Positions 48,182 to 63,300 of a DNA stretch of 64,000 nucleotides are shown piece after piece. The stretch comes from Calliopsis andreniformis. Lineage: Eukaryota; Arthropoda; Insecta; Hymenoptera; Andrenidae. Under the pieces are notes generated by a model. It saw only the letters and a list, made by a program, of their open reading frames with translations. It was not told the origin of the DNA and did not search any database. The DNA lies in the NCBI RefSeq assembly GCF_051401765.1, contig NC_135073.1:20062001-20126000 (forward strand). The letters are read 5' to 3'. The translations under genes were made by a program, and so were the position numbers. Position 1 is the stretch's first letter; each line of letters begins with the position of its first letter.

Positions 48182-51100
48182 GTATGCTTCCTGATAGCTC
48201 AACTTGATAGATATATGTACATACATGTCGTATAGATAGGCCGCGCATTAAGCTTTGAATTACGTGACTCATCACGCAGAGTGGAGCTTAATGCTTGAGC
48301 TTGTTAATTACGCGCAGCGGCTCCTCTCATCCCTTCCCTCTTTCTGACCCAACTCTCCGGTCCAGTCCTCAATCGTTTCTCCACTGCTTTTGTATGTTAA
48401 CAGTCGTCCGTTATCCATGTAATACTTAAAATTCGATGCATTACTTCAAGTTCAACATAAACTGTGAAAATCATGTCCGTACAGTGGTGTGTTAAAATTT
48501 TAAACATGTCGGTCCTTACATATCTGCATTTGTACGTACATGCTTATAATTGACGAAAGTCGCTTTAGAACGATCAATAGGTGCGGCACGTTTCATTGTA
48601 GTATACTTACAAACAAAGCTGTTTAGATGGGTTGTGTTTTTAAAAGACGAAAGAACCGTACTGTGACTTGTGACAATCATTTTCAAATATCGAAAATAGT
48701 GTTTGAAGGAATTGTAATTTTATACATGTTCAGAAACTCAGAAACCAAGCTTCAGGAGTATTAATTTTGGAAGGCTGACAACATTGGGAGGCAGCGGTAC
48801 ATTTTCATTGAAGAATCCACGATTTACGTCAGACTTACGAAAGAAATCGTAACGGAAGCTTCGATCGAAGCCGTCACTACACTTTTCATCCTCCGCTATT
48901 CCTCCCCTGGTCAACCCCTCCCTTTGTTTCTTTTTTTTCGCTCTCACTATTCGCGAAACGTTCGATCGGTCAGCTGGAAAAACTAGGTCAAACGTGATTG
49001 GCTTTTTTCCTGATTTTATTGTGCGTATTCGTTGCGTCGCACGTCACATCGCAGTTTCATGCAAACGAACTGCAAAGCGAGCTAAATAAGTAGAAAGATT
49101 TTAGATTTAGACTACAATCTTCTTATCGCAGTTTAAATTAGACTCTTATTTATTTTTTAGATTCTTATTCACTCTCGGTTACACCTATTCGACTTTCTTA
49201 ACACAGTGTGCACGCTCTAAAGAATAACTATAGAAAAAACTATATTTTTAATAATGGCGCGTTCACAAAAATGGGAAAAAGTCGTTAAACAGCTTGTAAA
49301 ACAGACTAGACAAAGAAGCGGTAATAATCGATCATTTGGTATATGTATATGTATATATGTATATAAGCTTTCTGCTCTCACTGCTGTTTCGAATAGAACG
49401 GGGACTAATGTCGTGAAACCAGAGACGTACAGTCTATACAAGTGTTGAAATAAAAAATGAGTCGAGGAATAGAATGCACCGCGCGCTGTCAGTTTATCGT
49501 AGTGTATACACGCCGGATGACCTTTTCCTTTGGCCCCTCCACGAACCACAGAGGCACATATTTCACGGTAATGGTAACGATAAATCGTCAAACGTGACCA
49601 TCGACGAGCACGCGCGCGTGATTGTTCATCCATGGTCCATCGATTCATCGCGGGGTATGTACATACATGTAGAATATGTACGCGTGAAATTTGCTGGACA
49701 CAGCAATGGAATTCAATACTCTGACCTTATTTAGCTTTTTAAAAGTTAATTAATCAATCTCGAGAATGTGAAAAAGAAAGTCACGATCGTTAGCCGGTTC
49801 GGCCATTAGAATCTTTCAAAGATATTAAAAAGACATACGTTCAGCTGAGACGCGCAAAGAGAAACGAAAAAAAGTTCGTGATGGAAGACGTACAAGTTTC
49901 TAGCAGAGTCTGTAGCAACTCGGGCAAAAGGAAAGGTTGAAACTAAAGCTGAAACAAGCACTGCACTTACGATATGAAACAGAGTTCGAGCAGCAGTCGC
50001 ATATTAGTGCGCAGAGAACGTTCATGGATGCATTTTTCTACTTGTTTGTTTGGTGAATTGATCGTGAAACGTAAAAAGGGGTGCGAGGCGCGAGGCGCGA
50101 TGCAGCGGCGTGGCGGCACGCGTGGCGGCACGCGTACCGGTATGCGGTAGCTCATTTAACTCTCGTTTAAGCGAGTTGCTTCCCGGTGATCGTCTTTCGT
50201 TTACGAAAGTAAATTACCCATCGCGGAGATTCAAATAAATTGATACGATTTACAGTGTAATTCTTAGAACCGAGAAAACGGCTTAAATTTATGAGAAAAT
50301 CAACCAAGACCGCAATCATTCTTACCTATCGAGGAACAACTATCAATTTCTAAATATATTGTACTTTAAGAAAGTCTACAACTAAATGAAAAGATATTGC
50401 GAATAGAACAATTTGATCTAATTAGCGATGTAGTTTTAGCGCTCTCATTTTAATATATCGAATCCGATTAACTGTCCATCTTGCTATATGTTTTTTCAGA
50501 TCCACGCAATTCGATGCATAACAATTTTCACATTTATTCTCAGCTTTTTGACAGAAACATATACATACTTCTCTTAATAATTTATCGTAGTTCAGCAGGA
50601 GACTAACTAGCAGCAAACGGAAACAATTCTCATTTATAAAGCTTGCACACTCACTGATCACCAGTGGAATATGTTTATTGGTTCAGCTATATAGTGAAAA
50701 AATTGCTCGACTATCTGAAAATTCTACCAAAATATGCATATACCTTTTTTCGATAACTCAACAAGTTACATAATAGTCTGTTTAGATATACCGTTGATTA
50801 GTTGGTCTAAATTAACAAGAAATAAGAATAACATGATAATTATTAACCGTTACAGAGAACTATGCTAACAACACCTATATGTACGTATTGTATACATAGG
50901 CGAAGCTGAAATAAATCATTGGCATTTGCATGATCGTGTTCGCATTCGATTCACAATCAGTAACGCGTGCTCTACCTGGACAGACGTATCTGATCTTGAG
51001 CGCGCCTCGGACGCGTGTCAGTTTGCGGGACTAGATTTACGACACATACGATCGCGTCTCGTTTCCAGTTCTGTTAATTACGCATCGATCGATCTGCGAA

Positions 51101-51715
51101 AGAGATCAAGCCCGTCAACGTTCCGGCAAGCGCTCTAGATGAACTATGGAGAAAATTTCACTGTTATCAGTGTTAGCTGGAAAGAATTTTAGAAGCAACT
51201 ATTTCCAAGATACTCCATTTATTCATACATTTATTTCTTCTTCTGTCCTCGTCTGCTATTTCTGTGAAAATCGTTTCGCCGTTGGTTACTTTAGATCATC
51301 GAGCACACCCCACTAAACTTATTTCATCCTCTTGGACAGTACGAACTTCGTCGTTCGTTCATCGAACTTGCTTAGTCGGTTAAACTTCGGTTGATCTATT
51401 TCCGAGGCCATTGCGGAATTATTCGTTCGCCGTAAATCACGGATTTCTCGAATAATCTGGGACAATTTTCGTACGAATATGTACACGAATACGATCGATT
51501 GCCCGCCGATAATAACAATAAATCGATGTCTTCAAAATTAATGTTGTAAACGGCACGAGATAAGTTGCAGGTATGTACTAGGTATTGTTTGCAGCAATAG
51601 AAGGCTTGTCAAGAATGACTTCATGCAGGGTGCTTCTTCTACCATTCTTGTCTCCATTCTCGGTTCGCACGATAGAACTGGCATTATTGTTAAAAAATTA
51701 ATAATACTTAACTGT

Positions 51716-51750
51716 GTACTGGTGCGTACAGGTGCGTACAGCTGCGTACA
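51716..51750. repeat. degenerate 10-bp repeat GGTGCGTACA
   Basis: Three to four copies of a GTGCGTACAG-type unit in non-coding sequence. Confidence 0.8.
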
Positions 51751-53975
51751 ACCAGCCCAGTTTGCAATGCTGTTCTTTGCCTGTCAACATCATCGACATA
51801 TCGCGGGATTAATTTACGCGCAAACAATTCTGTCAACGTCTACGTCGATCCATTCCGCGCCACAAAATTTTCTTCCCTTCTCGGCTTGTACGCGTGTCAA
51901 ATATAATACGGTTCGCTGAACCGATAAAAATAATTAGATTGCGCTCGCGAGCGCAAGGTTTAAATTAATTTTATCGGTTTAATGAGCTCGCTTTTCCAGG
52001 CTCGAACCACTCGCAGCTGTTCTCGGCGGAATAGCAGAGGTGATGTCGACGTCGCCGCGCCGCGCCGCCGTGCCGCCGCGCCGCCGGCGAAACGGGGCTC
52101 GACTTTTTTCCAATTAATAACGGGGCAGGAAACGTCGGCCAAGTAACTAGTTTTCCGCTTCGTTCGTAATACGCCGTAGAAGATTTGGCCGCATTTGCGT
52201 CAAACTCCTGATTTAGGAAGACGTCGTTTTCACGTTCTCTAATTTTTTCCCTATTGTATATAGGTACAGTAAATATATATTTTCAAGTAATTTCAACGTA
52301 CCAACATATGGAATCGAAAATGAAACGGTTATGACAAACATAAAAGTAGATATACGCGGTTGCATAACAATCCGTCTGATATGAACAACAAGATAAAATA
52401 ATCGAATTTCAGTGCAAAAGGTCAATGACAATTGAGACGTAAGGTTAAATAGTGGTCTTGGGTATCGATCAAATTGTCGATCGTCTTGAACAGAGAGGCG
52501 CAGCAAAAGCTTTTCTCCTGTGTCGATAGTGTCCGGGTATAATCATGACCAGACGCAAACGTGCTATATCCTTTAACTGTGTATTGGTAGTCTGTGATCA
52601 GTTTGATCGTCTCTAAACGGACACTGATGGATTCTAATCGGATCGTGAAGAAGGATGCATCGAAATCAGTCAGCATCGCTCTCAGTGCTATGCGTTGGCG
52701 TCGGGGCGTGACGCGACGCGTGAAACTGTTGCATTGGTGATCGCCGCACCCGCGCCGTTCGATGCAAGCCAATTGTATAACTACACACTATATGTATATT
52801 TTAGAGATGCAAACGTTGAGACTGTACAATGGAATAAGAGTAATTAGGTACCTGCTTGCGAAACGGTGAATGAACTTGACGCGATCTTCGATCGTGATAA
52901 TTGCGATTACATATAGATATATCGATGTTTTACTCTTTGGGGCGACAGCCTACGACCTCTTTAAGGACTGTCTAAACGGAAAGATGATCGTTATGACAAA
53001 AAATATACAATCTTGCGAACGAACTTGTAACGAAAATAATCTCCGCTGGGTAACTTGAATCATCGACCGCATCCATCGTGATTGCTAGGATTGAAATTGC
53101 AAACATGTAGTGAAACACGACAGGTGCGAAAAATGATATCGCGCGTTACAAATGCCACGAGTAAGATACGATATGAAAATGAAGTACGAGAAAAAAGTCG
53201 ACACACCGCTGGGAATTTCATTGAAAGTACCCTGCGTTGTATGTAGGTATACTGACGCTTACATACACTGTTGGTCTGGGTTAGGTCTAACCTCGAAAAC
53301 GTCTGCTTGCCTTCCCATCTTTCTTCCTTCTTTTCCTCCTTCCTGCCTTCCTCTTTCCCTTCCTGCTACCCCTCCTACCATCCGTCGTACCTTCTTTTCT
53401 TCTGTCCTTTGCGTCTCTTTTTCCGACACTCAGAGGTTACTCACTAAAATAACGTTCGCAAAAGGAACACGCGTCGTCGACAGACTTTCGCGCGGCACTT
53501 TCGATCGTCGGCTGCAAATAACGACCATCGACGCTAATGGATGTGCGCCGATAATTGAAACGCTTCATCGATCCAGTGCTCGTTTTTCTCATGACCTTTT
53601 TCTCGCTGTGCTGGGATTGCAGAGAGAAAATACCACATGGCGCTGCTCGAAATACGTTCAGACATAAATCTTTGCAAATCGAGGAAACTTTGTATCAACT
53701 TTCTCATGTTCCATCTTAAATACCTATACGGTACTGCGGTTATGTTTTATTACCTACAGGCCGAATTCAGAACCGTGTTGGAGCAGTTTCAGAACATCCA
53801 GCAACGATTCGTCTTGAGACGTCGATAAATTTCAACATTATCCTAAATTACTTACTCGACAATTTTATTCGCCTAAGGAGCAAACGTTTTCAACTGCTCT
53901 AGACCGATCTTCTTCGATTCTAGCTTCCTACTCTCCGTCCATCGTTTTCCTCAATTCTATACGATGATATCTACA

Positions 53976-54083
53976 TTCCTGAAAAAATTCCTGCGAAAAT
54001 TCCTGCGAAAATTCCTGCAAAAATTCCTGCAAAAATTCCTGCAAAAATTCCTGCAAAAATTCCTGCAAAAATTCCTGCAAAAG
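53976..54083. repeat. 12-bp tandem repeat AAAAATTCCTGC
   Basis: About nine copies at 12-base spacing. The first copies carry GAAAATTCCTGC and the later ones AAAAATTCCTGC, so the array grew from the right-hand variant. Confidence 0.95.
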
Positions 54084-57000
54084 AATCCACCTAGCTTTAC
54101 CAACTAATTTTTTATAAATGCTTTCCAGTCGACCGATTCATGGCAATTAAGACGTCCTTTGTCTTAAGAGGACCCACTCCGTGCCATCTAAGAAGACGAA
54201 AGCAAAGGAAAAGTCTAAGCCATACCTCCGCTATAAGGTAGCCCAAAAATATACGAACCAAGGTTGAAAGCGGGCAACGAGTGCCTTGAAAAATATTCTT
54301 GGTAAATAGAGGTGCACGAGCCAGCTCTTTCACCGGCGTAATTGCAATTTATATTGTCTGGCGGGAATCCAGCAGTCCCAAACGGCATTACTCTCTGAAA
54401 ACGCGGAGAAAATTCATAGGTAACGCGATAAGTAGGAAACCAAGCAAAACAACAAACGCCGCGCGCCCGCCCCACCCCACCCCGCATAGGATTTCCTTTG
54501 ATTCGAAGACATTACATTTCGTAATAAGTTAAACTTGTTCGCGATCATTGGAATGTAAGCTAACGGGTTTCAATATTTCACTTTTCGTTCCACAAGAGAC
54601 GATAATCATCTGAAAGAAAAATCCTCCAGTTCTAACGGTATGCAAGTATGAATACATTCGAGTAGGTACCTTCAAACATCGATAAAACAAACGCTACAAG
54701 TAATTGCCTTGCACATTTTTTACATTCTCCTCATTTTACTCGTTTTCCATGGCTTACTCCGTATAGAAGCGAGGAGAATGATTGAAATGTTCAGGTAGAT
54801 ACGACAGACAATATTCGCGGGTATACTATAAAGATCTACGCTTCAAAGTGCGTGTCGTGTATAATTCACTTCGCTCAACTTTGAATTACGCGTACTTGTA
54901 CTTGTCGAAGCATTCTTAGAGAACAATGAGCCAGACCGCCTCACGAATAAGCCATGTTACACGATCCTCTAAAACACTTAATGAGCCCCGTTTAATTTAC
55001 CAGTGGAAGGACCCTTGAATACCATCATTGTGTCGATTGCCATTGATAGTGATAAAACTCTTCGCTTAAATGACAACGACAACCACGCATGCTATTGATG
55101 TCACCAAGAGAGAATCGAAACCTGCGTAGTAAACTTTGTCAACTGATTAGGTACTCAAAATCAGTTTTTGTTCAAATTAATTGCGCATTACTTCATATAC
55201 ACGAGAAATGTATTATATTTTATAGCAACCTATCAAGAATGATACAATCGCCAAGCGAATGAACACTTTTTTAGCGTACTAAAGTCGAAAGAAACGAATA
55301 AGCAACATAAGTAAATTTCAATTTCACGGTTCAGTGCATCGGTCGGAAATGGCAAATTGGATTTTTATTTTACTGTCCCCTTAATGAACATTAACCTTTC
55401 TACTTACGTAGACAGGCTGGAAACGGAAGATCTATCAAGAGTCGAAAATGTTCGAATCTCTCGTGAACGAGCTCGTGTTGAATAACAATCGTTATAACTA
55501 CATACATATCACATAGGTAGCTTGATATCTTAATATCTCTATGCATGCAGATGCATACCTATGTACCTGTAAAATCCGCTTTGTTCCATTTATTACTGCC
55601 AAGGACTTTGAATTTAGCCACTTCTCGACACAGGACCACTACCTGGAATACTTTCCACGCATTCAAGAATCAACTTGAGCAAATCCAATCGAATCTAGTT
55701 CAAGAGCGAATTTCAGAAACAGACACATTTGCTTGTTAACGGTATCATCGTTAGTTGCGATTACAGTCTGATATGCGTGAAAACACTGCGAATCAAATTA
55801 TCCGTTCCATTATCACAGGCGAATTGAATAGGTGGAGCTATAGTCGAGTCAGAGAGCGGACGAACGTATTCGTCGAGAAGCAAAATTGATTTGATTGGGT
55901 TGGAAGGTAAAGTTCATAAACGAAAAACTCGTCTTATGCTAATCGGCAAGAGCGCGCTAGAAATACTCACAACTCCAGTTATACTCTTGCTTCGTGCACA
56001 TATATTTAAGTACGTATGTACGTACTTCGAACTTACACGTATGTATATTTAGATCTACTATGACGTACATATGTAGTTACATGTGTGTGCAAATTCAATC
56101 GAGTGACATCAATTCTCGTCGATTAACGCGTATTTAAGTACAATGGTTTATGCGTAGTTATTCCGCAGTGATTGCGTTGGACCAGAACGATAGATAGGTA
56201 CGTATGTGGGTCTATGGGTATGTAGGTATCTACCGAACGAGCGCAAACAAAAACGAATGGATATGGATGGATGGTGCGAGTATGTATGTACAAACTAGCA
56301 CGAATGATCGCGAATGAACGACGCGACGAATCGCATAGGAACACGATCCATCATGGGCAAGCAAAGAGTTGGTTAACATTCATTCGTTTTCGCCTATACG
56401 CATTGTTTATTCACCTACAAAGCTACATATTTATTATGCATTTATTATGCATATAATAATATGTACATCTGGCTTTTCTTCCAAAAGCAAGTTTTGGGTA
56501 TACTTTTTAGTCCGAAAGCTCGAAAATGCAAAACTACAAGTTAGAGATACCTATGGAAAACCATGATTCCTGTTCATGATAAATTGAGAATAAAACGAGT
56601 GCAGACTGAATCGTGACCGAAGCGGACGACAAACGCGGTCGAAATTGCCATCGCAAACGTATCAATGAAATGGGGGTTCTGCGACCGATTAGGGGTCGAT
56701 TAACCAATATGGTCGGTCGCGGAAGTACAAATCGACGCGCGACGCACGGTACCGCTAATTGTGGATAAATATTGCTTATGTCGCATGGAATAGTAAGCCA
56801 TGAAATCGAAGAGACATGCGTCGAATATTCAACCGATCGCACAGCACATCGCTTTAACAATTACAAAATTTGCGATTCAATAGATACCTACTAAGAATGA
56901 ACTTTGTTTCTGTTTGAAAGAAGGCAAAATAATTTTAAGTCTTTCTTTCGATACATAATAATGGAAAGCAAATTTATGGTGGTTAAATGGTTCTTCCGAT

Positions 57001-58835
57001 GCGTCAGATCACAATCATGCTCTATTCCCAAATTAGGTACGTAGTTGAATGAAAGAAATAACGTTAGCTGTGTAGTTGCAGCGAGAGGATGGAAGAGTGA
57101 GATGAGGGCGACGAAACAGTTCGTTTGTCGGGATTGCATCGTTCGTCAAACGCCTACGAATCCAGAAGCGGTCGTCCTAGTTAATAATTATTGAACACGT
57201 GAGTCAGACAACCGAGTTGTTAATTGCGTATCAATGCTACTTATACTTTGGAGAAACGTAATAATAAGTATTAATGCTCTGGTGGAAGCTTCGATAAATG
57301 TAAATAAATTACATAACAAGCTGGAAATTCGCAACAGTGATTACTACCGGTTGCCTACTTTAATCTTAACAGTAGCGAGGAAATTAATCGTAAGAAGAGG
57401 AGGATAAGAGGGCAGCCAAAAGAGAAGAGAAAGAAAGAACAATCTCACGATTTGAGATTTTACTGACAATAAGTAAATCATTTCCGATCGTGCATCGTTT
57501 ATTCTCGTGAAAGAGGAAATTTTGATTGGATAAAGCTAGCGGTTGTCGCAAATAAATATTGTACCTCCTTAAACGTATAGATAAATTCAATTATTCGATA
57601 CTGGTAAAAACGACGATTGTAGACTCACCGCTACAATGTACCAATAAATATGTAAGTATGTAGATATGTGGCGTCTAGTCAACTCTGTAGCTTTACCTAT
57701 CCTTGCATTTAGACTTCCTTAACTTGTATGTAAAGTCATTCGTAAATTGTCTAGCGGTTAAAAAGATGATTTTTGGTAGATAATTATTCAAGTTTCGATA
57801 ACGGGCAGGGTAATAGGGTGGTTGATCGTATCGATTCGGAGGAACAGCTCGTAAGAATGATAAAGAAAGCTGAGGGAGCGATTTTCTACACCCAGAGTAT
57901 GGCGGCTACTTTTCCATTCTCCGTAATATAATGTATGCAGAAGGGCTCAGGTGGTGGCAAGACAGTCGAGTTTGGTTCGTGTATCTCCTTTGCTAAATTT
58001 ATAATTCAATTTCTTGGCAAAACTTCTCCGTCGACATGTTCGTTCATTTAGATGATGATCGGAATGGTCTATGGCGTCGCGTCGCGTCGCGTCACCGCGA
58101 GCGGAAACGTTTATTCGTGGCCTACTAACTGTTTGCTGTTCGTCAAAATTATGTTCCGGTCAGCCAATAATTCTGCGCCGCTGCGTTATTCCCTCTTCTC
58201 TCTGAAACTCCGGAGTCCGGAGGCAGTGCATTTTCGACAACCACTAGTAGGTCTAGCATTCCGCGTTCACGCTGCAGCCATAATGTGCGGTCGCTTTATC
58301 GACAGAGACATACCAATTATTATTGGCAGCAAGACGAATATGTACCACTTAAATAAATACAACTGTGTGAATTTATACCTAAATACCTACATCTTGTTTC
58401 TTGCTAAAACTGTCGCTCACGACAGAACACATCGCCTTTTGTCTTCTGTTCAATATTTTTTTTTCAATTTCATCAGCGAACGATTTGACTTGGAATAAGA
58501 AGAATATAGCTAGAAGAACTGCTGCTAAATAAATAAATGGACAATATCGACGTGCAGTTTGACCTAAGAAATTTCTGCTGAATTGATTGAAATTTGTGCA
58601 AGTATGGGCAAGTACCTACATACCTATTACAGAAGTCATTTGACCACTTGTTGTAGCTGGCTTGAATCTTTAACAGTCGCAAAGAAAAAGTCAAAACGTG
58701 CGCAATGTTTCTTGTGCGGTAGGGGCTCTTCTAACCTCCTACGAATCATTCTCATCTGCTCAATTAAAATTGACCGAACTCATAATAGCATGTGCCAAGA
58801 TACGTTTCCTACACACCTACTTATTTATATATATA

Positions 58836-58880
58836 TATAGGTATATTGTACCTATATGTATATAGGTATATTGTACCTAT
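58836..58880. repeat. duplicated 20-bp palindromic unit
   Basis: TATAGGTATATTGTACCTAT occurs at 58836-58855 and again at 58861-58880. Each copy is close to a palindrome (ATAGGTA...TACCTAT). Confidence 0.9.
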
Positions 58881-60282
58881 CGGTATTAGTGTCTCATACG
58901 AATGTATTCAGAGACGCAATAATTGTCTCTTTAATTACGTATTACAAGTAACTCGGAATATGAACGAACGTAAGAAAAATCTTGGAGCGAGCTGAGATAC
59001 ATATCTTGAAGCGAGGAGTTTGAACAATCCCACTCTACCGCGTGCCTCCAACAGACAGACTAGTAAATAGAGATTCGTCGCATTGCGATAATTTTCGCTT
59101 TTCGGTTAACGGTTTTAAATGCGGGTCAATATTGAGTCAGTCGGAATCGCATCGCGGCGCGCGCCGCGGCGTAACACGCTAATTATTCCCGGCAGCGACG
59201 CGGTTTGGCACGAAACCCAGGGAACTCTGGCTATTTTGTACCGTAATGTCTATTAAATATTAATCCTCCTCCACCACTGACACGACCAACCACCTACCCT
59301 CTCGCCCACCCTAATGATCTGCATCGTCCTGTTCCCTTTCGCAAATACGTAAGCGCGGTGCAAATATCGACGACAACGATCAATCGGGATTAGCTGCATA
59401 ATAATCAACGCGAACAATGCGCACTGAGGACACGAGTAAACCTATTTTCTCTTCCTCTCTCTTCCTCACTTCCCTTCCTCCTACCATCCCCCCTTATCCC
59501 AACCACATTTGTCCCTTTTTGTTTTTTTCCGTGAAATTACATATGATATTTATGGAGGTACGTACTACAAGATTACAAAACTCGTATTACAGACTACTGT
59601 TTCTGCTAAATGCAATGATGACTGATTGACAGAACTAATTAGCGGTTATTGATCAAACGTAGAAGGTACGTAGGTAGACATGTACGCAAGTCAGAAAAGG
59701 GGAGATGGTACTTGATAGCTTTCTTCCTTGAGAAAAAAGACAGAGAACGTAGAATCATGAATGATTGAAAGAACCGTGCGATCGCATAAACATCCAATAC
59801 GTAAAGCGCGTTTGCTTTTTTCTCGTCTTTGAGCTCAATTTCGAGGCTTGCGATTTACGATTCGGCGAAACGTTACTTTACCAAAGAAAAATACTCGTTG
59901 CTCGTCAACCGCAGCTCACGTACCGCTCGAGCTTACGCTTTTCGAAACCGTTTCTCGGTTTGGTCGGCCGAATGCATTGCGAACGCTCACCTCCACCATG
60001 ATTTCGACGAAATTACGACGTGGAAAATCGAATCCAGAAACTTCCCAATAAATGGCCTGCGCTCTAGTAAAACTTCGTATGCGCGCGTACGTATATACAA
60101 TGTACACGTACCTACTTACTTATATGTACCTATATTATTGCGTAGGTATACATAACGTAATTGAACCTACCTGTCGAAAAGAAACGCAAACAAAAAGAAG
60201 GAATGAGAATCGAAAGCGCGTGGAAACGATTATATACGTTGTGATAGAGTTCAAGTGATGCATAATTAGTGTACTGTATCCG

Positions 60283-60347
60283 TCGACAGATTCGTCGACA
60301 GATTCGTCGACAGATTCGTCGACAGATTCGTCGACAGATTCGTCGAC
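60283..60347. repeat. 12-bp tandem repeat CGTCGACAGATT
   Basis: Five full copies and a partial one, each containing a SalI-type GTCGAC palindrome. The array is divisible by three and open on the minus strand (VDES repeats), but no coding context was found. Confidence 0.95.
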
Positions 60348-63300
60348 CAATTCGAGAATTCGAGAAAAGAAGGGGAAAGGAAAAAATCCGTTCAACTTTC
60401 CTTTCAATAGTCGATTACGGTCTAGCTTCGTTCGAACAGAACAAAAATATTGATGCACGTGGATCGACAATAATTTCTCCGTGCTCTTAATTCCAATCGT
60501 TCAGAGTGAACAACGTTTCGCTCCACTCTAGATTCTAGATACATACTAATACTAAGGTATAGTTAAAGCTGGTACGAATACCAACCAATTGTTCTCTGCA
60601 CGTACCTGCTGGGTACCCACTTTGTTTCGATCGCACGATACGGTCAACGTCTCGCGGGCTGTTGAATCTCGAGATTTCGTTAAAGTTGGAACTGAACTCA
60701 GGCAGGAGTCCCGGCCAATTCCCGCTTGCATTATCTCGGTTTAATTTCAATGTTGCGCGTAAAGGAGGCTTATAGCCACTTAATCGACGGAAACAAAAGC
60801 TGACGGTGGGAGTGTGGGAGATCGGAAATCGACCGCATCTGTCCTTCTCCCTTCCTCCTCCAAGGGAAGTGAACTCTTCTCGTTGGTTGAGCGAACTTGC
60901 AACAACTGGTCGCAGCGAAATCGTTGAATCATTTCTTTGTATTCACAGATTAAATACCTAGCAATGTACGTTAACACCAACAGAACATCAAACTATTCAA
61001 CGAAATAATTTGATCGTAACTCTTTATCGACATGGAAATGGATGGTACCTAGAGCTAGGTGTTTATATTGGATATTTACAATGTACTTATACTGCTGCAC
61101 AACTACATCGAATCGAATAAACGCATTTCAAGCCCAATATTAACTATACTAAATTAAATGTCTTTACACACGGCTACAGAGAAACAGGACAGCATGTTCT
61201 TCCAAACTAGTAAAGGGATTACTAAGTGTACGTTTGCGAGAATGCGAACTAAATATACATTATTCAAGTATTACCTACCTACATGATACGCATCTATTGA
61301 ACTTTTTTGTACCGTGAGTGTTGAGAAAACGTTTGGTAAGAGAACGGTTCGCTTAAGTGGCAAATCTTGTCGGATGGCGACTAGCGGTGGTAGAGATAGG
61401 TGCCTGTGCTGTCTAAAGTTGACGACACGGCGGTTGCGAACGCAGCAGACGGAGTTACCAAACTTTCGTCTTGCCGTGTTACATCTCGATCGAATTCTGC
61501 AGGCTATCTGTCTTTCTCTGTCATCGTTTGCTTCGCCTATCGAGTAGATGCACGCGCAAGTAGCGTGAGAAATACCGAAGAGAATAGATACTGTGCAAAT
61601 CTCATGACAAGTCACGTGGGACGGCGCAGAGATAAACTGGACCTGTCGATCGAGTTACTTACTTAATATGTGCGACCACTTTGGCCAGTAATGTGTTAGG
61701 CTTGAAAATGCGTGTAAGATGAAGATTGCATTCCTTTCGGGGACTTTTTTCGCAACGAACGAATCAATTCGTATATGGAGGATACGAGGGCCTGGATAGA
61801 AAATATCGCGATGGTGGAACGGGGGATGTGCACGTGTAACAGGCGTGCAGCATGTGGCATGTAAGAACATGACCGTGGATACATGATGCAAGTAATTTGG
61901 ACCAAGCCTCGGTCACAAGTTTAACTCAGTTTGCTACATAGGCGAAGGGTAATTGCATTTGCTCTGACGTTTGTATAGCTTCTCTCCACCCGATTTCGCT
62001 TCTCCCCAACCCTACTCCGTATTTTCTCCCTTATCTCCGTCTCCTCCGTCTTCTTCTTGTCGCGATCGGCACAATGCACGACGCGATGCCTACGAAATGA
62101 CTACTGCTAACCAATGTACATATGTATCTCTTCCGAACTTTGTTTGACGAACGTTGATTGGTCATAGATCAATATCCGGTGCACAGTGCACGAAAAGTAG
62201 GTACATAGAGCACCACAGCCAACGACCGAACAGAGTCGCGTCGTAATCCGATATTAGAGGATGCGTACACATACATACAATACGTATAGGTACAAGGCCG
62301 TCCATTCTGCGTTCTGCAGTACCGTGTAAACTGTCGGCCGATGACATACTGTTCTGTCAAACTCAGAGGCATCGCGAGTGGATGAAAAAGTTACGAAAGC
62401 CAGAAAAACAGGCTTATACTTACTGCTCGTCGACTAGTGAAAACAATCAGTATCTACCGTCTGCGTGAAATAAAAGATGCTTCGGTTCTTTAGCCGTATC
62501 TACCTACCAATGGCTTCTTACTTAACTATTTCGACACGGGTCCTCGGGCCTAACGAGGACTAATAATCTTTTACATCTGAAGGTAATTGGACCGAGTAAA
62601 GCATCGGATTTTTATACGTAGGTATCTACTTATAACCTCTATTCATAGCAATCCCTGTACTGAAGTTACGCAATGGTGGCATTGCGCAATATTGTTACCC
62701 CCATTTTATCGACTCGCATTTCATTTCAGTCGCAACTCCGGCTGAAGAAGAATGACCACTCGTATCCGCCGAAACAGGTACCAATTATGTATTTCACGAA
62801 CGATCTTGACTTTCAAATTTCTAGTCAATTGAACTCACGATAGATACTTCAAATCCTATATGTACATATTGTAGATACATATTTCTAAGATAGAACATGG
62901 TGAAACATAGCAAATGTTTCAGACTACTGGCTGTATTTTAAAAAACGATAAGGTCCAGAACTAAATTTGAAAGTGAAAGAAAAATACAGATGAATTATTG
63001 CCATCTTCTGAAAGATTCGACAAAGTTCCATTCAATATGTACTGTGTCTCACGATCGAGAAATCGTCGCGAAAATACATATACACACTCATGATGCAGTG
63101 ACTCGGTTCAACTTGCGAGTACAAAAGAGCTCTGTAAAAGAGCGACCCGGTCTTAATCGAATAGGCACAGAGGTACATGCCTACCCACATACATACGTGC
63201 ATAGGTACTTTCCAATTACAAGCAGTTCGTTTTCGTGGTTCGGCTAGTTTCTCGTTTTCAGGTTTTCAAGCATGTTACAGCATTGGTATACGTGTATCGG

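Noticed and set aside
49971..50025. Minus-strand mini-exon MNVLCALICDCC... with a good GTAAGT donor in phase 1, possible signal-peptide exon of the Ig receptor
   Set aside because: The hydrophobic core is short and interrupted by Asp, and several unrelated chance exons with phase-1 donors (for example near 48610 and 61270) fit equally well.
61271..61615. Minus-strand 114-aa frame with a hydrophobic start and a phase-1 GTAGGT donor
   Set aside because: No convincing signal peptide; long basic region unlike any receptor N-terminus; probably chance.
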